DNA from: Deltaproteobacteria bacterium
Lineage (GTDB): Bacteria > Desulfobacterota > Desulfobacteria > Desulfobacterales > Desulfobacteraceae
Reading direction: 5' to 3'
DNA length: 18,319 nucleotides
Assembly (NCBI GenBank): GCA_019314105.1
Contig: JAFCZY010000012.1
Span: 1 to 18,319 of the forward strand
This document shows, one piece after another, positions 1 through 5,953 of this stretch. The notes beneath the pieces were generated by a model. The model had not been told where the DNA came from. It worked only from the letters and a program-made list of their open reading frames with translations, and made no database searches. The number at the start of each line of letters is the position of its first letter. Position 1 is the stretch's first letter. Position numbers and translations under genes: made by a program.

Positions 1-150
1 TAAAATCCAATAAATACATCCCTTGGCCGACATGATCTCTGTTATATTTTCAACAATACATTTTAGAATATCTGCAACCTCACGACCGGAATGGATTTTT
101 TTGCTCACTTTTGCAAATAATTTAAAAAAAGAATGATAAGAATCGTCCAT
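1..150 (-). CDS. GAF-domain protein, N-terminal 50 residues (runs off window)
   Basis: An open frame reads leftward from an ATG at 150 to the window edge without a stop, giving 50 residues. A good Shine-Dalgarno (GGCGGAG, complement of 158-164) sits 7 nt ahead of the ATG, which supports this start. The segment LFAKVSKKIHSGREVADIL followed by a hydrophobic helix and a GCIYWIL strand resembles the first helix and first strand of a GAF small-molecule-binding domain. It starts 21 nt after the stop of the DUF294 gene, so the two are probably co-transcribed. The ligand and any further domains lie outside the window, so sensor function is only an inference from the fold. The GAF assignment rests on a short fragment and is moderate. 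Confidence 0.6.
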   Translation of the reverse strand, partial: MDDSYHSFFKLFAKVSKKIHSGREVADILKCIVENITEIMSAKGCIYWIL

Positions 151-171
151 GAGTGTTCTCCGCCTTTTTGC

Positions 172-1272
172 TTAGTTAAAAAAATTCATCCATACTACAT
201 TATATAGTTTATTAATTTTTTTTTGCAGTATCGTTACTGCTTCCAGTGCCTGTGACAGTTCTTTTTTTTGAGAGGGAGTTAACCGGGACAGATCAATACA
301 ATTATTAGGAAGCGGGGCGCTTTTTTTTTCAAGAAAGTGATGGGTTATTTTCATTTTCATCAACAGGGTAAATGCTGATTTATAGGTGGTGTATTCTGTA
401 GAAGAAATCACCTGTTTCTCTTTTAACCGTGTCATCCTTTCAAGGGTTGAGGGTTCTTTAATCCAGTTATTAACGGCCAGGATTCGGATGCCGTTTATCA
501 AATGTGCCAGAGCTGATGTTTTCAGGTTAAAGCATTCTTTACAGGATCCGCTTCGATACGTCCTGATCCTGCCGAATAGCGTTTTTGGTGATTTGAATAA
601 TTTGTCATCCCTTGTGAGATAATGGCTGACACTGATGGTTTGACCGAACAATTCAAAAACACGGGAATGCACCTTTTCAGCCAGAGTCAGGTCGCCGTAG
701 ATTGCCTTGAAATCAAGCAGAATAGTGAGCTTTCGAACGTCGGCGGGTTCTGATGATCCCACCCATTCATCCAGGGCAGCCATCCAATTGTAAATAGATC
801 TTCGCCAGACAGGGTTTACTGCCATAACATTACCGATACATTTTTTAAACCCAAATGCCGCAAGATCTTCAACCACAATAGTTGATAATTGTTTAAAAAA
901 AAGATCGGTCTCTGTTTTGTCGGCGGTGACAGGAGTTGCATAAATGATCGCATTGTCCTGATCGGTTCTAATCACCTGCTCCTGCCTGGCGTCACTTCCC
1001 ATGCTTATCCAGCAAAATGGTGTGGTTTTTGGCCGATTCCATTTTTCAATAAGGGTTTTTTCGGCTGATTGAATAATTTGACAGGTGATTTGTTCATTCA
1101 GAAAGGAGATGATGTCAAGGACATACTCAAGGTTATCCAGCCTGCTTAATACTGAAATTGTAAATTGGTCAACCCGTTTGCCAAGTTCCTTCAGTCTTAA
1201 CTTGAGGTCCGGGTATTTGATGGATTCCAGAAGATTTGAAAAAATATTAAAAAGATCCTGATGCAGTTTCAA
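172..1272 (-). CDS. DUF294-type nucleotidyltransferase, stand-alone
   Basis: The 366-residue protein has an N-terminal helical region (about 1-75), then a nucleotidyltransferase core with the signature GSDARQEQ-x5-DQD: G92-S93 and the metal-binding pair D104/D106. This is the GlnD-like DUF294 family. Residues from about 220 onward match the helical DUF294 C-terminal domain. Many family members are about 600 residues with N-terminal cyclic-nucleotide-binding and CBS domains; those are absent here, so this is a short stand-alone version. The substrate is unknown; GlnD homology suggests nucleotidyl transfer to a protein or small molecule. The listed TTG start at 1272 has no clear Shine-Dalgarno. 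The frame stays open to a TGA about 69 nt upstream, and AAGGGG (complement of 1323-1328) precedes in-frame ATC/ATT codons at 1317/1314, so the true start may be a rare one. It lies 61 nt downstream of the broken ykgJ-like gene. Confidence 0.82.
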   Translation of the reverse strand: MKLHQDLFNIFSNLLESIKYPDLKLRLKELGKRVDQFTISVLSRLDNLEYVLDIISFLNEQITCQIIQSAEKTLIEKWNRPKTTPFCWISMGSDARQEQVIRTDQDNAIIYATPVTADKTETDLFFKQLSTIVVEDLAAFGFKKCIGNVMAVNPVWRRSIYNWMAALDEWVGSSEPADVRKLTILLDFKAIYGDLTLAEKVHSRVFELFGQTISVSHYLTRDDKLFKSPKTLFGRIRTYRSGSCKECFNLKTSALAHLINGIRILAVNNWIKEPSTLERMTRLKEKQVISSTEYTTYKSAFTLLMKMKITHHFLEKKSAPLPNNCIDLSRLTPSQKKELSQALEAVTILQKKINKLYNVVWMNFFN

Positions 1273-1333
1273 GGCTTTATAGGAATCTTTTATTTTAATT
1301 TTTTCCTGAAAAATGATGAAGTCCCCTTGAATT

Positions 1334-1770
1334 TTATTGTGAAATCAGCATTTGAGCAACGGTCTTTTTTATTTTGCCGGTTTTGTTTAAGTCCTGTCGA
1401 AACGTCATCTCTATTTGGGCCATTTGTTGATAAAAAGGGGTCCTGTCAAATTTGATGTAAGTTTTATCATCAAACAAACCCGCATCACAGCCCGCTCCTT
1501 TGACAGGGTTGAAACCGGGTCTGCTCAGTTCATGGGGCAGCCCGTGAAGCCTGCAGATCATTGGCCTGTAGGAGTATAGAAGACATCGGCCGTCTTCATT
1601 AACAGGGCAGTAAATTTTCAGGCGATATACGTATGGTGAAAAAAAAGGGATTTACAACAATTATCTTCACATCCGTTACATTTGAAATGGTAGCTGGCAG
1701 CAATTTTGTTCCATGTTTTATCCATGGCATTGTAAAGGGCTGCAATAGGGTTAAATATTTTATCTGTCAT
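1334..1770 (-). pseudogene. YkgJ-family cysteine-cluster protein, broken by internal deletion
   Basis: From an ATG at 1770 the frame encodes about 50 residues containing a C-x2-C-x3-CC cluster (C31, C34, C38, C39) and stops at a TGA (1620-1618) just after HHTYIA. From 1618, in a different frame, the sequence resumes as KIYCPVNEDGRC, then YRPMICRLHGLPHEL and a tail ending at TAA 1336-1334. Together these are the two conserved halves of a YkgJ-type (zinc/iron-chelating) protein: the N-terminal CxxC...CC and the C-terminal CP...C...RP..CR..G. The linker normally joining them is missing and the halves are out of frame, so an internal deletion of unknown size has occurred at about 1618-1621. The gene begins 12 nt after the dgt-like stop and was probably part of that operon. 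YkgJ proteins have no well-defined role. An assembly error is possible; a simple one-base sequencing error would not explain the missing middle. Confidence 0.8.
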
Positions 1771-1782
1771 GGCTGATTATCG

Positions 1783-2889
1783 TTAGATCAGGGGGTTGGG
1801 AAGGAAAATTTTGGAATATAGATTCATGGCGTACCGGTCGGTCATACTGGCGATCAAATCACAAACAGACCGTTTAAAGGAGTTCTTTGAAGAATCCCAT
1901 GGGGCCATTTCCATTTTTTCCAGTTCTTTTTGCAGGGCGTCAGGATTATTTAAAAAATAACTATAAAGACCGACAACTATTTTTTTAGCTTTTATAAACT
2001 CATTATGAACGCCTGGCGAACGGTAGACTTTATCATATAAAAATTTGCGTAATATGGTCATGGCATGAAAGGTATCTTTTCCCATATCAAGGATGAATTT
2101 ACCATTTTGGGGCCCACTGTTATACACCAGCCGCTCAATCATAATGCTGGCTCTCTGGGAGTGTGTTTTTCCCAGTTTTTTAATACAGATATCCGGGACA
2201 TCTGCTGGAGAGATAACTTTGGCTCTTAATGCATCGTCAAGATCATGATTTAAATAGGCAATGATATCCGCTACTCTGACAATTCTTCCTTCGAGTGTAA
2301 TGGCGGTTTCCCCGGGGCTTGCCGGAATGATATTGCCAAATCCTTTGGAGTGTTTTAAAATACCGTCTCTGACTTCCCAGGTCAGGTTAAGGCCTTTCCC
2401 TTTGTTTTCAAGGGAATCCACCACTCTTAAGCTTTGATAAGCGTGAGCAAAATGGGGTGAATGAATTTCGATCAAAGCGCTTTCACCGCCATGGCCAAAT
2501 GGCGGATGCCCCAGATCGTGAGCCAGTGCAATGGCTTCGGCAAGATCTTCATTAAGACGCATGGCTCTTGCAATAGTTCTCGAAATTTGTGCCACTTCAA
2601 GGGTATGGGTGAGTCGGGTCCGATAATGGTCTCCCAGAGGAGAAAGAAAAACCTGTGTTTTGTATTTCAACCGTCTAAAGGAATTTGAATAGACGATACA
2701 GTCCCTGTCAAGTTGGAAAGGCGTTCTGATATTGCAGATATTTTTTTCTTTATTTCGTCTTTTTGCAGTGGCACTTAAGGTACCATATTCGGAAAGAAAG
2801 CTTTCCTCCCTGATTTGAAATTGTTCCCGGATACAAAGATTTTTATTCAAAGCGTCTTTTTTTGTGTATGGTTTCTTTTTTGCTTTCAT
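1783..2889 (-). CDS. dgt: dGTPase-like HD-domain triphosphohydrolase
   Basis: The 368-residue protein belongs to the deoxyguanosinetriphosphate triphosphohydrolase-like family, which hydrolyses dNTPs to deoxynucleoside and triphosphate and so affects dNTP pools. Visible signatures are FRRLKYKTQVF (71-81), RTRLTHTLEVAQI with metal ligand H95, the HD pair H124-D125 in AHDLGHPPFGHGG, and RVADIIAYLNHDLDD with a further Asp ligand. The length fits the short, type-2 branch rather than the about 500-residue E. coli Dgt. I chose the ATG at 2889 because it starts about 20 residues before the conserved IREQ segment; an in-frame ATG at 2982 would add 31 residues unlike the family. Neither has a convincing Shine-Dalgarno. 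It is the first gene of the leftward cluster and is divergent from the deaminase at 3033; the 143-nt space between them should hold both promoters, but I see no strong pair of boxes. Confidence 0.9.
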   Translation of the reverse strand: MKAKKKPYTKKDALNKNLCIREQFQIREESFLSEYGTLSATAKRRNKEKNICNIRTPFQLDRDCIVYSNSFRRLKYKTQVFLSPLGDHYRTRLTHTLEVAQISRTIARAMRLNEDLAEAIALAHDLGHPPFGHGGESALIEIHSPHFAHAYQSLRVVDSLENKGKGLNLTWEVRDGILKHSKGFGNIIPASPGETAITLEGRIVRVADIIAYLNHDLDDALRAKVISPADVPDICIKKLGKTHSQRASIMIERLVYNSGPQNGKFILDMGKDTFHAMTILRKFLYDKVYRSPGVHNEFIKAKKIVVGLYSYFLNNPDALQKELEKMEMAPWDSSKNSFKRSVCDLIASMTDRYAMNLYSKIFLPNPLI

Positions 2890-3032
2890 AAATTTAGTAT
2901 TGAATAATTTTTGAAATCTAAATAAAGTACAACAGGTATCAAAAAAGCAAGGTAAATGCAATATAGATTTGTAATTACGCATATGAAACAGGCTTTGTAA
3001 AGGGTTATTTCATTTAGGAGAGATGATTTAAA

Positions 3033-3560
3033 GTGGCGTACGAATATTACATGGGGTTGGCATTGGAACAAGCCCAAAAAGCATTTGATAAGGGTGAGTT
3101 CCCGGTGGGATGTGTGATTGTGCAAACGGGGAAGGTAATTGCAAGTGGCTCAAGGCAGGGAACAACTCAAGAAAAACCGGTTTTCAATGAAATCGATCAT
3201 GCTGAGATCAGGGCGTTGAAATATCTTGAAACAGGTGATGTGAAATTTGATCCTATGAAATCAGTCCTTTTTTGTACCATGGAGCCCTGCCTGATGTGTT
3301 TTGGTGCCATCATCCTGTCCGGCATAAAAAAAATAGTATATGCTTATGAAGACCCCATGGGGGGAGGGACAACATGTGATTTAAAAAAACTCCCTTTTTT
3401 GTATCAAAAATGTGAGATTGAAATTGTCCCTGGGGTGTTGCGCCAAAAAAGTCTTGATCTTTTTTATAATTTTTTTAATAAAGAGGATAATTTATATTGG
3501 AAAAACAGTTATTTGGAAACATATACGCTCGATCAGAAAAAACAGCGGATTTCAAAATAA
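3033..3560 (+). CDS. Nucleoside deaminase, TadA superfamily (divergent)
   Basis: The 175-residue protein has the zinc-deaminase signature: H56-A-E58 (zinc ligand and proton-shuttle Glu) and P85-C86-x2-C89 in TMEPCLMCFGAI. The N-terminal helix (YYMGLALEQAQKAFDKGEFPVG) aligns well with TadA. However, the Asn-containing stretch and PTAHAEI of tRNA-adenosine deaminases are replaced by GSRQGTTQ...FNEIDHAEI, and the D-x-K-x-GA motif by EDPMGGGTTCD. A TadA identity, making inosine at tRNA wobble 34, is therefore uncertain; it may act on a free base, nucleoside or other substrate. The start is GTG: an in-frame TGA lies at 3024-3026, and AGGAG at 3016-3020 is a rather distant (12 nt) ribosome site. 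The next possible start, ATG 3051, would remove part of the conserved helix. The infC promoter begins 7 nt after its stop. Confidence 0.85.
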   Translation: MAYEYYMGLALEQAQKAFDKGEFPVGCVIVQTGKVIASGSRQGTTQEKPVFNEIDHAEIRALKYLETGDVKFDPMKSVLFCTMEPCLMCFGAIILSGIKKIVYAYEDPMGGGTTCDLKKLPFLYQKCEIEIVPGVLRQKSLDLFYNFFNKEDNLYWKNSYLETYTLDQKKQRISK

Positions 3561-3566
3561 TAATAC

Positions 3567-3595
3567 TTGCATTTTTTTAGGCAAGCCATTATAAT
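3567..3595 (+). promoter_or_regulatory. Sigma70-type promoter for the infC operon
   Basis: TTGCAT (3567-3572) and a perfect TATAAT (3590-3595) are separated by 17 bp, close to the consensus. Transcription would begin near 3602, giving a 5' leader of about 58 nt before the AUA start of infC. It lies directly after the deaminase stop codon, so the translation genes have their own promoter. A 5-bp inverted repeat (CTTGC/GCAAG, 3566-3570 and 3581-3585) overlaps the -35 region; its meaning is unclear. Confidence 0.72.
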
Positions 3596-3646
3596 CGCAG
3601 GGTTATGCTTATTCTATCAAAGATAAATATTAGGATCGTGTGGTGC

Positions 3647-3654
3647 AGGAGGTG
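3647..3654 (+). promoter_or_regulatory. Strong ribosome binding site that fixes the infC AUA start
   Basis: AGGAGGTG, an essentially perfect complement to the 16S 3' end, lies 5 nt before the in-frame ATA at 3660. The downstream GTG at 3693 has only a much weaker AGGAAG far upstream. This is the main reason for calling the start at 3660. Confidence 0.8.
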
Positions 3655-3659
3655 CGAAA

Positions 3660-4181
3660 ATAGCTAAGCAAGGAAGACAGGATCGGACAAATGTGAATAA
3701 AGGGATCAGGGCCAGTCAGGTGAGGGTTGTTGGCTCTGACGGTGAGCAGATAGGGATTATGCCGATTGAAGAGGCATTGAAAGTTTCAGGTGAAGAAAAC
3801 CTTGATTTGGTTGAGGTTTCACCGGATGCAAATCCCCCTGTCTGCAAGATAATGGATTTTGGAAAATATAAGTATGAACTGACCAAACAAAAGCAGGGAG
3901 CTAAAAGAAGACAGAAAGGGTTTCAGATTAAGGAAATAAAGGTACGGCCAAAAACAGGTGACCATGACCTTGAAACCAAAGTCAGGCATATCGAAAAATT
4001 TATCAGTAAAAAAGATAAGGTTAAAGTTACGCTGGTTTTCAGAGGAAGGGAATTCAAACTCAAAGAGCAGGCCAGCGCGGTTTTGGAGAAAATTGTTGCC
4101 ATGACTGAAGAGATTGCGCAGGTCGAGCAAGAGCCCAAGTTTGAAGGCCGCGTTATCACTATGCTTTTAGGACCTAAATAA
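3660..4181 (+). CDS. infC: Translation initiation factor IF-3, AUA start codon
   Basis: IF-3 binds the 30S subunit, keeps subunits apart and checks the start codon. From the ATA at 3660 the protein is 173 residues, beginning (M)AKQGRQDRTNVNKGIRASQVRV, with an N-domain (about 12-80), a Lys-rich linker and a C-domain (about 88-173, including IKVRPKTGDHDLETK and GREFKLKEQ). This matches the family length (E. coli 180). Starting at the GTG 3693 would cut off the 11 residues before the conserved NKGIRA segment and ignore the perfect Shine-Dalgarno. Non-standard starts are characteristic of infC: AUU in E. coli, and AUC is reported in Myxococcus. They allow IF-3 to repress its own translation; the AUA here fits that scheme. 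It is the first gene of the infC-rpmI-rplT-pheS-pheT series; thrS, often placed upstream, is not here. Confidence 0.95.
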   Translation: MAKQGRQDRTNVNKGIRASQVRVVGSDGEQIGIMPIEEALKVSGEENLDLVEVSPDANPPVCKIMDFGKYKYELTKQKQGAKRRQKGFQIKEIKVRPKTGDHDLETKVRHIEKFISKKDKVKVTLVFRGREFKLKEQASAVLEKIVAMTEEIAQVEQEPKFEGRVITMLLGPK

Positions 4182-4193
4182 TCTAAATTACTT

Positions 4194-4220
4194 TTTAAAA
4201 CAGCAAGACTGCTTTTTAAA
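4194..4220 (+). other. Hairpin 1 in the infC-rpmI gap
   Basis: TTTAAAA-C-AGCA (4194-4205) pairs with TGCTTTTTAAA (4210-4220) around an AGAC tetraloop, giving 11 pairs with one bulged C. It begins 12 nt after the infC stop. It may protect the infC 3' end or take part in control of rpmI-rplT together with the hairpin at 4235. The pairing is read directly from sequence; any role is inferred. Confidence 0.5.
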
Positions 4221-4234
4221 CACATAGTAAATAT

Positions 4235-4282
4235 ATGGTGGTATATTGTACTTTCTTAATTGTATACTGCCATCTTTTTTTT
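4235..4282 (+). terminator. Rho-independent terminator/attenuator before rpmI
   Basis: ATGGTGGTATA (4235-4245) pairs over 11 positions (two of them G-U) with TATACTGCCAT (4263-4273) around a 17-nt loop. One C then eight consecutive T residues (4275-4282) follow, which is the form of an intrinsic terminator. It sits inside the operon, 28 nt before the rpmI ATG. It is therefore more likely an attenuator or partial terminator regulating L35/L20 than an operon end. L20-dependent control of rpmI-rplT is established in E. coli (translational) and Bacillus (transcriptional, upstream of infC); a similar mechanism here is inference. Confidence 0.55.
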
Positions 4283-4310
4283 AGAAATTGTAATACAGGA
4301 GAAGATAAAA

Positions 4311-4508
4311 ATGCCTAAGATTAAAACTTGCAGAGCAGCTGCCAAGCGGTTTAAAAAAACAGGGTCAGGGAAATATAAATTTAGAAAATCCCATGCCAGC
4401 CATATATTAACCAAAAAAACCACAAAGAGAAAAAGGTCTTATAGATTAGATCAAATGATTGATCAGGATAACATGAAAGAGGTCAGACGTTTGTTACCCA
4501 ATGGATAG
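4311..4508 (+). CDS. rpmI: Ribosomal protein L35 (bL35)
   Basis: A 65-residue, very basic protein of the 50S subunit. [20 protein letters not shown] and the later [17 protein letters not shown] stretch are diagnostic of bL35, and the length is exactly typical. The ATG at 4311 follows ACAGGAGA (4296-4303) at good spacing. An upstream in-frame ATG at 4260 would run through the terminator hairpin and add 17 unrelated residues, so it was rejected. It is followed after 61 nt by rplT, its usual partner. Confidence 0.97.
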   Translation: MPKIKTCRAAAKRFKKTGSGKYKFRKSHASHILTKKTTKRKRSYRLDQMIDQDNMKEVRRLLPNG

Positions 4509-4569
4509 ATAACATCCGGATCAAAATTATTAAGAATTTGATTTATAGAGAATAGAGGAGTTTGACAAA

Positions 4570-4920
4570 ATGAGAGTTAAAAGAGGATTTAAAGCAAGAA
4601 GGCGTAGGAATAAGGTGCTTAAGCTTGCAAGAGGATTTAGAGGCGGAAGAAGTAAATTATACCGCACCGCTGCCGATGCCGTTGATAAGGCATTGATGTA
4701 TGCGTATCGGGACAGAAGAGTGCGTAAAAGAGATTTCAGGCGGCTTTGGATCGTCAGAATCAATGCGGCAGCAAGAATGAATGGCCTGTCATACAGCAAG
4801 CTAATGAATGGTCTTAAATCGTTAGGCAGCCAATTAGACCGCAAGGTACTGGCGGATCTTGCTATTTCTGATCCAGCCGCCTTTTCCCAGTTGGCGTCAC
4901 TTGCCAATACAAAAGTTTAA
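4570..4920 (+). CDS. rplT: Ribosomal protein L20 (bL20)
   Basis: A 116-residue 23S rRNA-binding protein needed early in 50S assembly. It begins [20 protein letters not shown] with the long basic N-terminal extension, then [14 protein letters not shown] and the globular half with [21 protein letters not shown], all standard bL20. AGAGGAG (4554-4560) precedes the ATG by 9 nt. In the best-studied bacteria L20 is the autoregulator of this operon, so the hairpins between infC and rpmI are candidate targets. Confidence 0.97.
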   Translation: MRVKRGFKARRRRNKVLKLARGFRGGRSKLYRTAADAVDKALMYAYRDRRVRKRDFRRLWIVRINAAARMNGLSYSKLMNGLKSLGSQLDRKVLADLAISDPAAFSQLASLANTKV

Positions 4921-4947
4921 CTGGATTAAACGATTTGTGAGGGTATT

Positions 4948-5952
4948 TTGCATAGTATTATCGATATTGAAAAACAAGCCTTTGAAAGCATAGAGAAAGC
5001 CGTCGATTCGGAGCAGCTTGAACAGCTTTCCGTTAAATATCTTGGCAGAAAGGGCGTACTCACAAAATTTTTGAGAAATATTTCTTCTCTTCCCGAGGAT
5101 GAGCGGCCCAGTGCCGGTAAGAATGCTAATATTCTTAAAGGAAAGCTTGAGAAAGCCGTTAAGGCCGCATTTTTAAAACTTGAGGCGGTTGATGATAAAA
5201 AGATTACAGGTATTGATGTGACCCTTCCGGGACGATCGATCCTGCGAGGTTCTCTTCATCCGATAACCCAGGTGGCCAAAGAAATATCTGATATTTTTTT
5301 AAGACTTGGGTTTGATATTGCCGAAAGTCCGGAAGTTGAAACGGATTATTATAATTTTGAGGCTTTGAATATCCCCAAATACCATCCTGCAAGAGATATG
5401 CAGGATACCTTTTATGTGTCGGAAAATATTGTTTTAAGAACGCATACGTCTCCGTCGCAGCCCCGCGTGATGGAAAAGACCAAGCCACCGGTTCGAATTA
5501 TTTCACCGGGAAAGGTTTTCAGGTGTGATTCAGATATTACGCATACGCCCATGTTTTATCAAATCGAAGGGCTTATGGTAGATAAAAACATTTCTTTTGG
5601 TGATTTAAAAGGGATTCTGACCACCTTTGTTCATCAATTTTTCGATAAAGACACCTCTTTAAGATTCAGGCCCAGTTTTTTTCCGTTTACCGAACCGAGC
5701 GCTGAAGTTGATATCCGCTGCGTTATGTGTAAGGGAAAAGGATGTCGAATCTGTTCAAAAACGGGGTGGCTCGAAGTGTTGGGTTCCGGGATGGTACATC
5801 CGGCTGTTTTTGAAAATGTCGGCTATGATACGGATAAATATACGGGATTTGCTTTTGGTGTTGGTATCGAGCGTATGGCCATGCTCAAATATGGTATTGA
5901 TGACATCAGAAAATTTTATGAAAACGATGTGCGCTTCCTGGGGCAGTTTTGA
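4948..5952 (+). CDS. pheS: Phenylalanyl-tRNA synthetase alpha subunit
   Basis: The 334-residue catalytic subunit of the (alpha-beta)2 enzyme that charges tRNA-Phe. It has an N-terminal coiled-coil arm (about 1-90), then the class II core: motif 2 in RIISPGKVFRCDSDITHTPMF and motif 3 in FAFGVGIERMAML. Between AEVDIR and GWLEVLG lies a C-x2-C-x4-C-x2-C insertion (C258, C261, C266, C269) absent from E. coli PheS. It looks like a small zinc-binding knuckle; similar insertions occur in PheS of other deltaproteobacteria. The start is TTG at 4948, just after GAGGG (4939-4943). It begins 27 nt after rplT, and its stop is 1 nt before the pheT ATG. Confidence 0.97.
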   Translation: MHSIIDIEKQAFESIEKAVDSEQLEQLSVKYLGRKGVLTKFLRNISSLPEDERPSAGKNANILKGKLEKAVKAAFLKLEAVDDKKITGIDVTLPGRSILRGSLHPITQVAKEISDIFLRLGFDIAESPEVETDYYNFEALNIPKYHPARDMQDTFYVSENIVLRTHTSPSQPRVMEKTKPPVRIISPGKVFRCDSDITHTPMFYQIEGLMVDKNISFGDLKGILTTFVHQFFDKDTSLRFRPSFFPFTEPSAEVDIRCVMCKGKGCRICSKTGWLEVLGSGMVHPAVFENVGYDTDKYTGFAFGVGIERMAMLKYGIDDIRKFYENDVRFLGQF

Positions 5953-5953
5953 T

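Noticed and set aside
386..622. 78-codon plus-strand open frame inside the DUF294 gene
   Set aside because: It is antisense to conserved coding sequence, with no ribosome site or recognisable family.
2890..3032. Promoters in the divergent dgt-deaminase gap
   Set aside because: Promoters must be near, but no -35/-10 pair on either strand is good enough to place them.
4260..4310. Upstream start for rpmI
   Set aside because: It would translate the terminator hairpin and adds residues foreign to L35; ATG 4311 has a proper ribosome site.
5708..5953. Upstream extension of pheT giving an 894-residue protein
   Set aside because: It overlaps pheS by about 250 nt; the conserved PheT N-terminus MKVSLSWLKEYIG starts at 5954.
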